Shown: positions 11,545-22,642, counted from the stretch's first letter. The stretch is 64,000 nt of DNA from Cunninghamia lanceolata (GCA_027924645.1 BSBN01000140.1:6330501-6394500); one strand, 5' to 3'. Notes: a model not told the origin generated them from the letters alone. Numbers and translations: made by a program.

Positions 11545-13443
11545 TCAAGTGTTCTCATAGATGTTGGTATGGGATTGCATGAAAGTGAGATATGGAGGAT
11601 ATTGGATAATGGAAGGTGCAATAGTGGACATTGATGTAGATACATAGATTGAAAAGCTTATACAAAAACATGGACCATGGGAGTAGGATGGGTAAGATAT
11701 GTAGGATAATAGTTGAAGGAAGGGAAGATGGAGGTATGTGGAAATGTTGTGGAATGGAAGGGAACCATGACCAACGGTTGCACATACTGTGATAAACATT
11801 GAAGCTTATGATAGGTAGGTGGTGTGGGAAGCAATGAAGACTTTTGATTGGTAGATAAATGATATAGGCTTTTAAGGACCCACATAGACTTAGTATTTTT
11901 CTGATTTTTGCTAGTCTTGTGGGATGAAAAGATTGGATATTTGTGGATAGGAGAAAGTGGATGGTTGGGATTCACGAGAGGTGGATGCCTCATTTGACTT
12001 GAGGGCTTTTTGCTTATGTACCCAAACCATTTTTCTTTTAGACTTCTCTTGTGAAGGTATGGGATTGGGTGTATGCAGCTTCTGTGCAGCTTTAGAGGTA
12101 ATTAGTTGTTGCTTGGGGACCCACACCTTTTTCAGTTTGGCATTGAGGTGTATGGGTGTATGCAGCTTTTGATATGGATAATTCTTTAATTCTTGGCTTT
12201 TGTATCCTAGGTCATGAGGATGCTTAGGATTTTTGACTTTATAGGTAGGGGCATCTAAATTTGTGCTTTTGAATCCTCTAGGGATGGCGGAAGTGAGGTT
12301 GGTGGAAGCTCGTTGTTTAGACAACATGTGCATTTGTTGGCCATGATTGGGATATTTAGAGGATTTATAGATGTATGGATAAGGTGTTGGAAGAAGTGGA
12401 GGTAGGATTCACAGAAGGCTATTAGGAGTTGGAAGTAGCAGAGGTAGATTGGATGGTGGAAGGTGTATGGTCACATGCTTTTCATAAATGTAGGATGATG
12501 GAGGTGGAATGGCGACATATGTTTTGGGGATATGATAGGGTTTGCGATGGAAAGTAGTAGACTTAGGAGGAGTGGAGGAAGTACCAACATCTTGAGATTG
12601 CTCACCTTGGGGTATGTATCCAAGGCCATATGAAGGTGGAGGAACATTGACATGGATAGGTTCCAAAATACCTTGTTCATGAAGGCCTAAGCCTTTACCT
12701 TGATAGTTCATATTCTAGAGTATGTGGTGGACCATGGGATTATGTATAGGTGCACTAGTAGTGAGTTCCTTATTGGATGAGGAAGATGAGGAAGGCAAGA
12801 TAGCAGAGAATGGTTGTTGGTGTTCTAAGGAAGAACATTCATGCATGAAGGTAGTAAGCCCAAGGATATAGGATGATGGATTTGTAGCTTGGTCAATAAT
12901 GGATGGTGAAGGATCACTAGAATCTAGATCATCATTATGCTCTTTAGGATCTAAGTTATTGGGTTGATCATTCATGTGCACTTGGGAGACAAGTGTCTCA
13001 TCAGAGGAAGCGGAAGTTGTTTGATCATGGATGGGATTAGATGTAAGAGGGATAGAAGTAATGGAGGTTTCTCACTCATGAAGGGGTATAGGATCAAGTT
13101 GTTCATGGACATCTTCTTCATAAAAGGTAGTATCTGGATCATAGAGAAGGTATAGATTATGAACGAGTTGAAATTAGATCTCTTTCCCATGTATAGGATC
13201 AAGTTGCTCATGGATAGATTCTTCATAGGTATTATCTTGATCATGGAAGAGATAAAGGTTATGAATGGTTTGAAATTGGATGGGGGTGTTTTGATCTTGA
13301 TTTAGACAAAGGGTGGATATTTCCACATGCTCTAAGGTGTGCTCTTGACATAGCTCTTGGTCTTCTTGAATGGAAGTGGATAGCTCTTGGATAGATTCTT
13401 GGTTGACAACATGGATGGTCAATGGACTTTGACTTTGGTTCAT
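11545..13443 (-). pseudogene. Tat2 ORFb: unknown protein with G-patch-like motif
   Basis: One minus reading frame of about 630 codons opens with ATG at 13443. It is interrupted only by stops, with no frameshift. The stops I read (near 13171, 13075, 12713, 12408 and 11908) all fit CAA, CGA or CAG changed by C to T. The protein is Ser/Thr/Pro/Gln-rich. It has an internal duplication (HNLYLFHDQD...HEQLDPI near 13180-13270, and again at 13080-13160), a glycine-rich YQGKGLGLHEQGI followed by YGLGYIP (about 12615-12710), and KKVWVPKQQ and KMVWVHKQ near 12020-12140. The glycine stretch resembles G-patch segments of plant gypsy polyproteins; that is weak. Function is not recognised. Confidence 0.6.
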
Positions 13444-14054
13444 GGTAGGAGGTTCTTTAATAAGCTCAAGGGTTTGTAGATGACATGAAGTGTTGTAGGA
13501 TTTGACATGGGATTGGATGAATCTTTGGTAAGGTCAAGGACCAGAATTTGGGGGCATGGTTGACTCTCTGCTAGTAGCCCTTGGATCACATCATTGGTAG
13601 GTGTATGGATAGGTGAATGAGGGGATTTAGCTTTCTCTCTAGCTTTTCTCTGGTTGTATAAATTTGGAAAAACTCTTTCCCACCACTCATTTGATTCATT
13701 TTTGGTCATCCGTTTAGAGTTTGAGGAACCAGATGGTGGTGTTGGTGTAGAACTGGAATGTTTTGGAATATGTCTTAGAAGGTGCGAAGGAGGACTAGTA
13801 GATGGGATGGTATATGATTTCTGACTTAAGGTGGTGCTTGCCTTGTCATCAGTGTGGGAAAAGGATATACGATTTTGGGGTGAGGTGTAGCTGGTACTAG
13901 CATGTTCAACTTGCAAGATTGCCATTTCTTGTTGTAAGACTTGGGCTTGTTGAGAAATTGCTATACAATTTTGGGGCAAGGGATCTAAGCTTATTTGTAA
14001 TTGCAGGTATTGGAGTTTTTGACTAAAATATTCTAATTGGTTTTCCATTGACAT
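13440..14054 (-). CDS. Tat2 ORFa: unknown 204-aa protein
   Basis: Intact ORF from ATG at 14054 to TGA at 13440, overlapping the ATG of ORFb as ATGA. The N-terminus (residues 1-50) is Gln/Leu-rich and could form a coiled coil (MENQLEYFSQKLQYLQLQ). The middle is Ser/Thr/Pro-rich with a basic patch (SNSKRMTKN). It then has NEWWERVFPNLYNQRKAREKAK, a tryptophan-plus-basic stretch. It lacks a zinc knuckle and the capsid motifs seen in Tat1 gag. It lies where gag should be, directly after the leader, so a divergent structural or RNA-binding role is possible. The two-ORF overlap may be original or caused by a single indel. Confidence 0.5.
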   Translation of the reverse strand: MSMENQLEYFSQKLQYLQLQISLDPLPQNCIAISQQAQVLQQEMAILQVEHASTSYTSPQNRISFSHTDDKASTTLSQKSYTIPSTSPPSHLLRHIPKHSSSTPTPPSGSSNSKRMTKNESNEWWERVFPNLYNQRKAREKAKSPHSPIHTPTNDVIQGLLAESQPCPQILVLDLTKDSSNPMSNPTTLHVIYKPLSLLKNLLP

Positions 14055-14559
14055 AAGACCGGAAAAGCTTACTGGTTTGGATGTGCAAAAACAAATGCCC
14101 CATAACAGAGTACAAATGCGCTACAAGTCGGATCAAATGTGCAACACTGGTGATGCTTCAAATGTGCTGCAACAGAGTTTAAAAGCATTGAAAGTCAGAT
14201 CAAATGTGCTGCAAGTCATTTCAGATGCGTAATTCTAGTTTTTTTGCTTAGTTTTTTCAAAGTTTTTGGAAAATTTTGGAACATTTTCAGGATTTTTCTA
14301 TTTTTGGTTTGAAAAACTTGGTGGTTCTGAATATTCTAATGTTCAATTATGGCAAAAGCACAGCAAACACATAGAATTTTTCCATGATTTTTATCTTTTT
14401 ATATTTTTTTGTATTTTTTGACTATTTTGACTCTTTTTGGACTAGAAAGAAAGAACAAGTACAAATCCTAGGCTTTAAAATGGTTTACAAGGGTTTTTGG
14501 CCACTAGAATAAAAGGTGTTTAATGAGGGCAACTGTTCAAATGGTTATACATGTGGTAG

Positions 14560-14850
14560 CACTACTCTCCGTTATGGAGTCTCCCAGCCTACAAGGGTTG
14601 CGCCTTGGAGGGTTTTAGGGGAGGTTGGCTGTCGGGATAACACAACTTCACTCGTTGTTTGAAGCTTTCGCTCCAAACACAATTTATTTATAGTGGCTTG
14701 GAAGGGCTTGGCGTCTAGCCTGTTACCACTTGGGGTCGTTCCTACTTGGATAAGTGGTATCCAAGAGCAGGCCCCTCTAAAGGAAAAACACATGCGAAAA
14801 TGATACTTCTGGCATTTTGGTCACCCAAGCTAGGGGAGAGCATAGGCCTG
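14560..14850. repeat. Leader block shared by Tat1 and Tat2 (Tat2 copy)
   Basis: Counterpart of 7010-7290, with the same word order (gttatggagtctcccagcct, ggaggttggctgtcgg, gcaggcccctcta). The flanking AT-rich block 14220-14460 also matches 6530-6720. Confidence 0.75.
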
Positions 14851-14954
14851 GTATCATTCCCAAAAACACAGTATACAATGGTTTTTTTCCCCTAGTTAAA
14901 ATAAAAAAACTAGATGAGCTATCTACTTGGGCAAGCACAAAACTTTGAAGCGAG

Positions 14955-15250
14955 TAGCAAGATAGCAGTGGTTCATTTTAAACCAAGATAGCAATGGTGA
15001 GTTTGATTTTATCCATGATAGCATGAGTTGTTAAATTTGAAATTTTGGTCAATCAAGATAGCAGTGGTTTAGTTTTAACCCAGATAGCAATAGTGAGTTC
15101 AATTTTAATCCACGATAGCACGAATTGTTAACTTTGAAACTTTGGTCAATCAAGATAGCAGTGGTTCAGTTTTAACCCAGATAGTAATAGTGAGTTCAGT
15201 TTTAATCTAGATAGCAATAACTTTGAAAAGATAGCAATGTTACAATGCAA
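14955..15250. repeat. GATAGC-containing tandem array
   Basis: About three units of roughly 96 bp, each with gatagcagtggtt, gatagcaatagtgag and a ttggtcaatcaa end. The Tat1 leader has related sequence at 7381-7414 and 17280-17360, and the Tat2 target site GATAG falls in it. Confidence 0.8.
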
Positions 15251-15664
15251 GATAACAATGATTCAGTTACCACTTTCCTAGTTAGACTATGTGAGAGTTT
15301 GCATGAACATCCATTTTACTTTCCTGCTTTAGAAATCAAAGTGTGATCTAGCAAATGCAACTACATGAATCTAAATCAATGCCTAGCCTGCAAAACTGAT
15401 AAGAGAATTCCTGCAAAAGACGTTAGCGTTTAGCAAAAAACAACTAGATTTAAGATTAGAAAGATAGCTGAACTTTGACTATAAAAATATCTGATAAAAT
15501 GATAAAATCACTTGATCAAACCTACTCCATTGTGAATTTCATGAAATTACCTTTCTAACGAGTGTTTATTTGCGCGATTACGAGTTCGTATGCTCCTGTT
15601 ATGGCAAAAAGAAAAAGATACCACCCTTATGGCATGTAGAAGAAGGTAGGATGGAGGATTGTTG

Positions 15665-16010
15665 AATAAAATGATGCACCCTATGGAAGCACCCTTTGAA
15701 CCGCTGGATAAAACGATGTACCCTGTGAAAAATCTCTTTAGACAGTTGGATAAAAGGATGCGGAAGCACCCTTCGGACCGCTAGATAAAGCGATGCACCC
15801 TATGGAAGCACCCTTTGGACTGCTGGATAAAAGGATACACCCTGTGGAAGCACTCTTCAGACCGTTGGATAAAAGGATGCACCCTGCGAAAAAGCACTTC
15901 AAACAGTTGGATAAAGGGATGTTGAAACACCCTTCGGGCCGTTGGATAAAGTGATGCACCCTGCGGAAGCACCCTTTGGACCGCTGGATAAAAGGATGCA
16001 CCCTAAAAAA
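15665..16010. repeat. Minisatellite of about 43 bp, eight units
   Basis: Units combine gatgcaccct, ggaagcaccctttgga and ccgctggataaaa, with some shortened to about 34 bp. It is present in the Tat2 leader. I do not find it in the Tat1 leader. Confidence 0.85.
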
Positions 16011-16208
16011 ATCACATAGATTTTTCTAGTCTCTGATTTTTGTGAATTAACAGGTAATTCTAAGGTTTTCAACCCTTCTGAGCACATTGGTGATGTCAAT
16101 TTCAACCCAAGAGGTCACCTTTTGATAGATCCTTGCAAAACTCGACAATGGGGTTTAGAGAAACACAAATTTTTACTACAAAAAATTGCAAAAAACATAA
16201 AATTAAAT

Positions 16209-16219
16209 GGTGGGTGCTA
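16209..16219 (-). other. Tat2 primer binding site, decayed
   Basis: Three bases inside the 5' LTR the minus strand reads TAGCACCCACC. This equals the Tat1 site TGGCACCCACC except for one G-to-A change in the leading TGG. Confidence 0.65.
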
Positions 16220-16222
16220 AAA

Positions 16223-17279
16223 TGTGAAGGGAAAATAGGTTAATCAAATCAATGAAAACAAAACCCAAACATCAATGGAAGATGAAAAAAAAGAAGATTA
16301 AAAAAAACACAAATGATATACTTACAACCTCTTTACCTATCGTTTTCCATTGCTCGCCTATCTGTTCTTGATCTTGATGGTGAAGCCCTCAGAAGCGCTT
16401 TTGCTCCCTTGCTTGTTGAAGATGACAAAGACAAAATGGCTATGATATTCGTGTGGTTGAAGATGAGCTTCAAACACACTAACAAATGGATATGAAGTGC
16501 TTAACGAAATGGGGGTGCCAAAGGTGCGTTGGTATCTCTGCAACATAAGTTTGCACAATGATTGATATATGAAATGAAGAAGGAGAGGGTGGTATTTATA
16601 GAAAAAGGTGAGGGAAGATCAATGGTTTAGAAGAAAAGGAAAGATCAACAGAGGAGGGTTGTTGAGGAACGTGCAACAAATGGAAGAAAGACATGTGTCA
16701 TTCGAAAAGCAGCTTTGTTGAGTTAACTCCTCTCTTGATGAGGATGAGATTAGATTTTCTTAAATTAGAATTTATTTTTCTAATTTAAGAGAAAGTTTGC
16801 TTTAAAGATGCTTTAAAACTGCTTTTGCTTTTGTAACTCAGCTTTTGCTTTTATGTGACAAGAGGAAAGTATTTTTGGAAGATAAGAATGATTTTTGTGA
16901 AGATAAGAAGGCATAATTAAATAAAAAGATTTATTATTTAATTATTTTGTAGATAATTGAGAGGAATAAATAAAATACAGAAATATATTTTATTTTGTGG
17001 AGATTTTAGATTTTATTTAAATAAAATTGCATTTTATTTAAATTTGGAAGAATAAAAGATTTTAATTAAATAATTAAAATTATTTAATTATTTAGAAAAA
17101 TGAAGTTGATGTAGGTGAATTTAATTAATTAAATAAATGTAATTTATTTAATTAAATGAGAGGAGATGAATCAGGTAAATAAATAAATTTATTTATTTAT
17201 TGATAGACGAATGTGAATGATGAAATAAATATTTAAAATATTTATTTAAGTAGAGTCATGCCATTTTTAGGTGTATACA
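16223..17279 (-). repeat. Tat2 5' LTR
   Basis: 1057 bp, TGTGAAGGG...TATACA in plus reading. AT-rich U3 with TTTATTTAAAT-type blocks lies at the right. R/U5 lies at the left. Confidence 0.92.
16593..16600 (-). promoter_or_regulatory. TATA box of Tat2 5' LTR
   Basis: TATAAATA on the minus strand in the family-conserved context, about 370 bp from the inner LTR end. Transcription would proceed into the leader and ORFa. Confidence 0.8.
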
Positions 17280-17284
17280 GATAG
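17280..17284. repeat. Target-site duplication of Tat2, right copy (GATAG)
   Basis: GATAG directly after TATACA, identical to 7410-7414. Confidence 0.9.
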
Positions 17285-17990
17285 CAATGTTCTTTCCTTT
17301 TGTAAGATATCAATGTTCTAAACTAAGAGAGATAGTAATAATGTAAAGATAACAATGATGTTCATTTACTACCCTCCTATTTAAGAACTATGTGAGATTT
17401 TGCATGCATGCATTTTTTTTTACGTTTTCCCCTAATTAATCTATGATGAGTTAATTAGTGCAGCTAAATGACTATCTAGCTCCTAATCCTACAAGGTAAA
17501 TGTTAGCGTTAACCTGAAAACTACGAGAAATCCTAAAATCACAATGAAGAACATATGTGCAACTTCATAGTCTATATGCACAGAAACAAATACTATAAGT
17601 GTCGCATTACAAATGCACTAAGACAGGTGTCAAAAGTGCAGCAATAAGAGACAACTGTGTCATTTCTATAGATGTGTCGTTAAAAAGGATGTAAGCACCG
17701 TGCCTAAGGGTGTATGCACCAAAATTCTGTAGGCACTGAAATAGGTTGTAGATATGCCGGCTTAGAGGATGTATGCACCAGAACTTTGCATGCACTGTAT
17801 GTTTGCATGCGCTAGAACAGTGCTCAGATGTGCCAGTTTAGAGGATGTATGCGCTGGAAGTTTGCATGTGCTGGAATAGTGCTCAGATGCACCTTAGAAT
17901 CGATCAGATGCGTTGACTGAACCTGTTTGAAGCCTATATGAAATCTGTATGGAACCTGTCACTCAGAAACTTAGTTATTTTGGTTAGATT
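17285..17990 (-). other. Tat1 5' leader, LTR-proximal part
   Basis: Noncoding and continuous with 5820-7409 before Tat2 inserted. At 17690-17900 it has a short tandem array of roughly 60-bp units with ttagaggatgtatgc, tttgcatgc and agtgctcagatg. Confidence 0.75.
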
Positions 17991-18010
17991 TGGGGTAACG
18001 GTGGGTGCCA
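17991..18010 (-). other. Tat1 primer binding site
   Basis: The minus strand reads TGGCACCCACCGTTACCCCA, four bases inside the 5' LTR end. It starts with TGG as required for pairing with a tRNA CCA end. I do not assign the tRNA. Confidence 0.75.
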
Positions 18011-18014
18011 GAAA

Positions 18015-19053
18015 TGTAATGAGTAAAATGAGATAATAAAATGAATTATAAAACACCCAATAACATCAATGAAATGTGCAAATAACAAAAGCTTTAAAAT
18101 AAGAATGATACTTACAACCTTTGTTACCTCACGATTTCCATTGCTTGCCTATTCTCTTTTGATCTTTTAGTGACAAATGTAGCCCTTAGGAAGCTTGCTT
18201 CCTTGTTTTGATTCCTTAAGATGACAAGGAGAAATGGCTCGGATACTAGTTGTGTTAAAGATGAGCTTCAACACAATATGGGATGGATAGTAAATGATGT
18301 GAGAGTGGGGGTGCCAATAGTGCGCTATGGATTCTGCAACATAAGTTTACTTGAAATCTTGATGATATGAAATGGAAGGATAGAGGGGTATTTATAGGAT
18401 TGTGTGAGAGAAAATCAATGGTGTAGAAGAAATAAGAATATCAATGGTAGAGGATGTTTGAGAGAACGTGCACGAATAGAAGAAGGACATGTGTCATTCA
18501 AAAGGATGCTTTGTTGAGTTAACTACTTTCTTGATGAGGATGAGCTTTTATTTCAAAAATTATAATATATTTTTCTAATTTAAGAATTTGTTGATAAAAA
18601 CAAAGTTGCTTTAAATCAGTTAACTCAGCTTTTGCTTTTGCATGAAAGGAAGAATTTATTTTTAGAAGATTTTGAAGATTTTTTAGAAGATAAGAAAGCG
18701 AATTAAATTAATAAATTTATTTGATTACTTGCACATGATTTGGAAGAATAAATAAAATATTTATTTATATTTTATTTTTGGAGATTAAGATTTTAATTTA
18801 AATAAATTTGCATTTTATTTAAATTTGGAAGAATGAATGATTTAATTAAATAATTACAATTATTTAATTGTTTAGAAGAATAAAGTTGATATTGATGAAG
18901 TTAATTAAATAAATGTAATTTATTTAATTAATGGGAGAAAATGAATCAAACAAATAAATTGTTTTATTTATTTATTGATAGAGGAATATTAAGATGAAAT
19001 AAATATTTAAAATATTTATTTAGGTAGAGTCATGTCATTTTTAGGTGTATACA
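18015..19053 (-). repeat. Tat1 5' LTR
   Basis: 1039 bp, TGTAATGAG...TATACA in plus reading, homologous over its length to both Tat2 LTRs but more diverged from them than they are from each other. It joins copia A pol at its right end. Confidence 0.9.
18389..18396 (-). promoter_or_regulatory. TATA box of Tat1 5' LTR
   Basis: TATAAATA on the minus strand at the homologous place of the Tat2 LTRs. Confidence 0.78.
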
Positions 19054-19854
19054 ATAACATCAGTAAGCTTTGATTTTAGTGGAGTACCCAAGAAATATGC
19101 CTTCATCACATCTAGCATAAAATTTTCCAAACTCTTCATCTCTTCTGATATAACATTTACTTTCAAACACTTTGAAATACTTGATAGTAGGGGTTCTTCC
19201 ATACCACAACTCATAAGGTCTCTTTGTTCCATTTGCTTTGACTTGTACTCTATTTTGAATATCTTCTTTCCAATATACTTCCAAAAGGTCAACTTCTTTG
19301 ATCATTATTCTAGTAGCTTCCTGAACTATTCTATTATTTCTTTCAACTACTCTATTTTTTCGAGGAGTTCTAGGGGTAGACAATTGTCTCTTTATCCCAT
19401 GTTCCTCACAAAAAGCATTGAATTCATTTGAAGTAAACTCACCACCTCTATCAGAACTCAAACATTTGATTCTCAATTCTAACTCATTTTCAACCATTTC
19501 TTTAAATGCCTTGAACTTGTCTAGGGCTTCTGACTTTTCTCTAACAAAAGTAACCCAAGTCATTCTTGAATAAACATCAATAAGTAGCATGAAGTACATG
19601 TCACCTGGTAGACTTCTTAATCTTGTAGGACCACATAAGTCTATATGCACCACCTCCAATAGACTAGTAGATGTTTGTTCCTTTTTTTTGAAACTTGTCT
19701 TTGTTTGCTTTCCAAATTGACATTCTTTGCAAAAGGCATTAGTAGGCTTTACAATCTTAGGTAGGTCTCTTACAACTTGAGCTGAGCTTATTCTCACCAG
19801 ATTATCAAATTTAACATGACACATTCTCCTATGCCATATCCAACATTCATTTGT
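19054..19854 (-). pseudogene. Copia A integrase
   Basis: Minus ORF of 254 codons (19060-19824), with the end of the zinc-binding domain (MCHVKF...CKEC) at the start. The catalytic triad is intact: Asp62 in VHIDLCGP, Asp125 in SSDRGGEF and Glu161 in VVERNNR, with the normal 35-residue spacing to Glu. The C-terminal copia motif PYELWYGRTP and GIFLGYS follow; then Tat1 interrupts. Integrase inserts the cDNA into chromosomes. The ORF is locally intact, but the gene as a whole is dead because of upstream breaks and the Tat1 insertion. Confidence 0.9.
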
Positions 19855-20511
19855 CTAAGCCAACAAACAACAATTGCCAGTACCTTTCAAATGATAAACA
19901 TTACTATTACTCTTCTTACCAGTAGTAATTTTTGTTCTAGAGATTTTCTTTATCTCACATCCATTAGCTTTAAATATCATATTATATCCTTTATCACACA
20001 TCTTTCCAACACTTAGAAGATTGTGCTTTAGGCCATTGACATAAAGAACATCATCTGTATTATACTTGCCATCAAAAGTAATTGACCCTTTTCCACAGAT
20101 CTTACTAGTTACATCATCACCAAATCTAACTAGTCTTCCATCATACCTTTCCAATTTGACAAACTTACTCTTATCTCCAATCATGTGATTTGAACATTTG
20201 ATGTCAATGCTCCATTCATCCTTTTCCTTTTTAGCATGAAATGTAGACATCTCTTTCTCTTCTTCTGGACTTCCTTGCTTCACACAGCTTGCAAGGTTAA
20301 TAGAAATAAGTTCTTCTTTTATAGAAATAAGCATGTATTCACTAGCATTACCATCTTCAAAATTAGATTCATCATCAGTTACACCTTCATTTTTTCTAAC
20401 ATAGTAACTTTTTCTTACCATCTTACCTCTACCTTCTTTGTTCTTGTTCTTCAAAGCTCTATCCAGACACTTTGAAGCATAATGGCCAATCTTGTACCCC
20501 AACTGAAACAT
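19855..20511 (-). pseudogene. Copia A nucleocapsid end and protease
   Basis: 218-codon piece starting in the zinc knuckle (GHYASKC), then a basic acidic-patch linker, then the protease. The expected active site D-S-G-C-S-x-H reads DIKCSNHM, so two residues of the D-S-G triplet are altered and the enzyme is inactive. Downstream KYDGRLVRFGD and NGLKHNLLSVGKMCDKGY are typical copia protease to pre-integrase motifs. A stop at its end separates it from integrase. Confidence 0.85.
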
Positions 20512-21270
20512 TTGAAAGGTAACTTACCTTTGTACTTTCTAGTTCCATTTTTCATTATGTTTGTAAAGTTTGCCTCAATCTCATCAACATCTTTTTCATG
20601 TGATTCCACAACATACTTATCTAATTTAACAGTCTTTTCTTCCTTGCCCTTAAGAGTAGTCTTAGTTTTCATAGGGCCATCAGTAGTACCAAATTCCCTT
20701 GTTTCAAAAGTAGTCAGTTTTCCAAGCAATCGATCTTTTGAAAGCTTATTCATATCAAAAAAATATTCAATGGAAGACACCGTATGACTATAAGATTTGG
20801 GAAGAGTTATGAGTACCTTATCTACAACATCCATATCATCTATCTTTCCACCAAGACCCTTGATGTTGCTAAAAACTTCATCAATCTTCTATATGTAACT
20901 TGTTATATTCTCATCTTTAAACATCTGCATAGTTTCATATCTAGTCCTCAAGTTTTGCAACTTAGCTTTCTTGATAGATGCATCACCTTCATAGATACTT
21001 TTCAACTTTACCTAGATCTCATGAGTAGTTTCCAACAACTTTCACCATTTAAGTGTTAGATAAAGAATCTAGTAGAGTGTTTTTAGATTTTCCATTTATC
21101 TCATAGGCCCTAATCTCACTTACAGTCCTCAGACCACCATTAGGTATTTTGTATTCATCTTCAACTATTTTCTAGACATTAAAAGGAATGGAGACAAGAT
21201 AATTTTGTATTCATACCTTCCAGATGGCATAGTCAGATCCATCAAATCGAGGAATGTCCTTGTGTGACAT
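20451..21270 (-). pseudogene. Copia A gag
   Basis: ATG at 21270 gives MSHKDIPRFDGSDYAIWKV, a standard copia gag start, followed by TGA (CGA to TGA) and further TAG stops. An open piece of 127 codons (20834-20451) has LPKSYSHTVSSIE and LLGKLTTFE, then the knuckle FKCF, where a frameshift separates it from the next piece. Gag forms the particle and binds RNA. The same codon after WKV or LKV is also a TGA in copia D. Confidence 0.85.
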
Positions 21271-21310
21271 CCTAAATCTACCTTAAGTTGTTAGGTTTTC
21301 TTCCAAGGAA

Positions 21311-21326
21311 CCAAGCTCTGATACCA
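21311..21326 (-). other. Copia A primer binding site
   Basis: The minus strand reads TGGTATCAGAGCTTGG two bases inside the LTR. It is the classic plant copia site pairing with initiator Met-tRNA. Confidence 0.92.
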
Positions 21327-21328
21327 AT

Positions 21329-21407
21329 TGTTGAAGGCACAAGACATCTAAACAAACAATCATCCAAGGTCGGCCAAACAACACAAACAAAAAAACTTAT
21401 TGATCAC
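21329..21407 (-). repeat. Copia A 5' LTR, inner fragment (U5 end)
   Basis: Begins TGTTGAAGG in plus reading and runs to the C insertion point. The last five bases, ATCAC (21403-21407), are the left target-site duplication of element C. The rest of the LTR is 52445-53174; together they make about 809 bp. Confidence 0.85.
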
Positions 21408-22642
21408 TAAGTGGTAAAATTTGGATAATGAGTATTTGATTAGTTTGATGTTTATCCTCCTTTCACCACTTACATTTAAGGACTTTGGATCGAGTGGCAA
21501 GGCACTATCAAACCCTTGGTCACTTAGAAATGCAGGGAAGCTTGGATTTGTGTGATTTGATTGTCAAATTATGCTTACTTATGCTCAATTTTACATCAAA
21601 ACCTTAATTATGCAATTACAGAAGCAAACAGACAAATTACTCAAAATGTTGCTACATGGAGATGGAAAATGACAGATAAATGTGCACCTATTTGTGAGGT
21701 TTGCAAAGCGGAATAGTCGGGGACTAAGTAGCGGGCGCCAAAGTCCAATTCCTAGGTTTTTTTGGGATCTGGAAACTTGATCTTTAACCTATTCCTACTA
21801 TATCAGAGATTTTCCCATCACGAAATCCAGAGGCCTAGGTAGCGGACACTCGAGTCCAAGATGCTATTTTTAACTCTGATCTACAAATTGGACACTCTGT
21901 AACACTCCTCTGCAACTCCACTTTTCCTGTATCTTCAATATGTAACCTGCAATCACAGAAACTTTGCGAGGGGGTTGTGGTGTTTAGAGGCTTGCCTCAA
22001 CCAAGCCCTAGAGAGACATTCAAGTCTTTCAAACACTATTGTCAGATAGAGAGTGTGTGCCCTTATGAGGTAGAGGTAAAAACCAAATGATAAATTCTTA
22101 AAAACATAAATGATGTCACCTTGTAATGAAGATCTCATGAAAGGAAGAAGCTCTTCATGCCATGAGGAGATGGATGCTCAAATCTGTGAATACAAACACA
22201 TAAACAACACAAATCTACTTTGCTACACAATGAACGCCTTGAATCACTTTCAAAATGTCAATACTCATGAAATTTCCATTAGTTTACAAATAAATGCCTA
22301 AGCATGCTTATATATGCAACTACAAACACTCCCGCCAAGAATTTCATAATTCAAAGTTACTGTGTCGGCATATGACCCAAATAATAGTCATAAGCTGACA
22401 CTCTAAATTTGGGACTAACCCAAAATGGGGCAGGACTAGGGCACAGGTGCCCAACTCCTCCCTCCCTATTTTAGATAGGATTAGGTTCAAGGGACCCCCC
22501 TAGGTCCCATTTATCATGAAACTTAGGGCTCATTTCATTGGGATGTCAAAATATGATGCTAGATGTCCTAAATGCAGCTAAAAGACATGGAGCCAAACCT
22601 TATGAGGGAAAAGCCCCAAAGGGGACATTTTCTGATGTTGCA
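21408..22642 (-). repeat. Element C 3' LTR
   Basis: 1235 bp, aligned with 51203-52439 over its length. The outer end has lost bases (TAAGTGG against TGTAAAGTGG). The inner end is TGTTGCA. Confidence 0.88.

Larger units (their letters stand above)
14055..16208 (-). other. Tat2 5' leader
   Basis: About 2.2 kb between the primer site and ORFa, noncoding. It contains the block shared with Tat1, an array of GATAGC-containing units and a minisatellite. Short ORFs at 15738-16105 simply read the minisatellite. Confidence 0.75.
7415..17279 (-). mobile_element. Tat2: non-autonomous Tat-related LTR element inside Tat1
   Basis: A complete 9865-bp insertion with 5' LTR 16223-17279, primer site, long leader, two overlapping ORFs of unknown function (11545-14054), about 2.6 kb of satellite-rich noncoding DNA, a purine tract and 3' LTR 7415-8959. 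It is flanked by GATAG on both sides. LTRs and leader are homologous to those of Tat1, but no protease, RT, RNase H or integrase can be found. It therefore probably moved with enzymes supplied by a Tat1-like partner. This makes it a LARD-like (large derivative) or ORF-carrying non-autonomous element. Confidence 0.9.
1..19053 (-). mobile_element. Tat1: Tat-type Ty3/gypsy retrotransposon, 5' part, split by Tat2
   Basis: Seen on the minus strand in order: 5' LTR (18015-19053), primer site, leader, gag, protease, RT, RNase H, a second RNase H and the start of integrase, where the window ends. A second RNase H between the normal one and integrase is known from the Tat branch of plant Ty3/gypsy, hence the name. 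Tat2 (7415-17279) interrupts the leader. The element sits inside copia A pol; the 5 bases outside its LTR are ATAAC (19054-19058), but the partner duplication is off-window. All ORFs carry stops, so this copy is dead. Integrase core and 3' LTR are not in the window. Confidence 0.9.

Noticed and set aside
15738..16105. Overlapping minus ORFs with periodic CILLSSGPKGAS-like repeats
   Set aside because: They only read the 43-bp minisatellite in the Tat2 leader; the period and lack of context argue against a gene.
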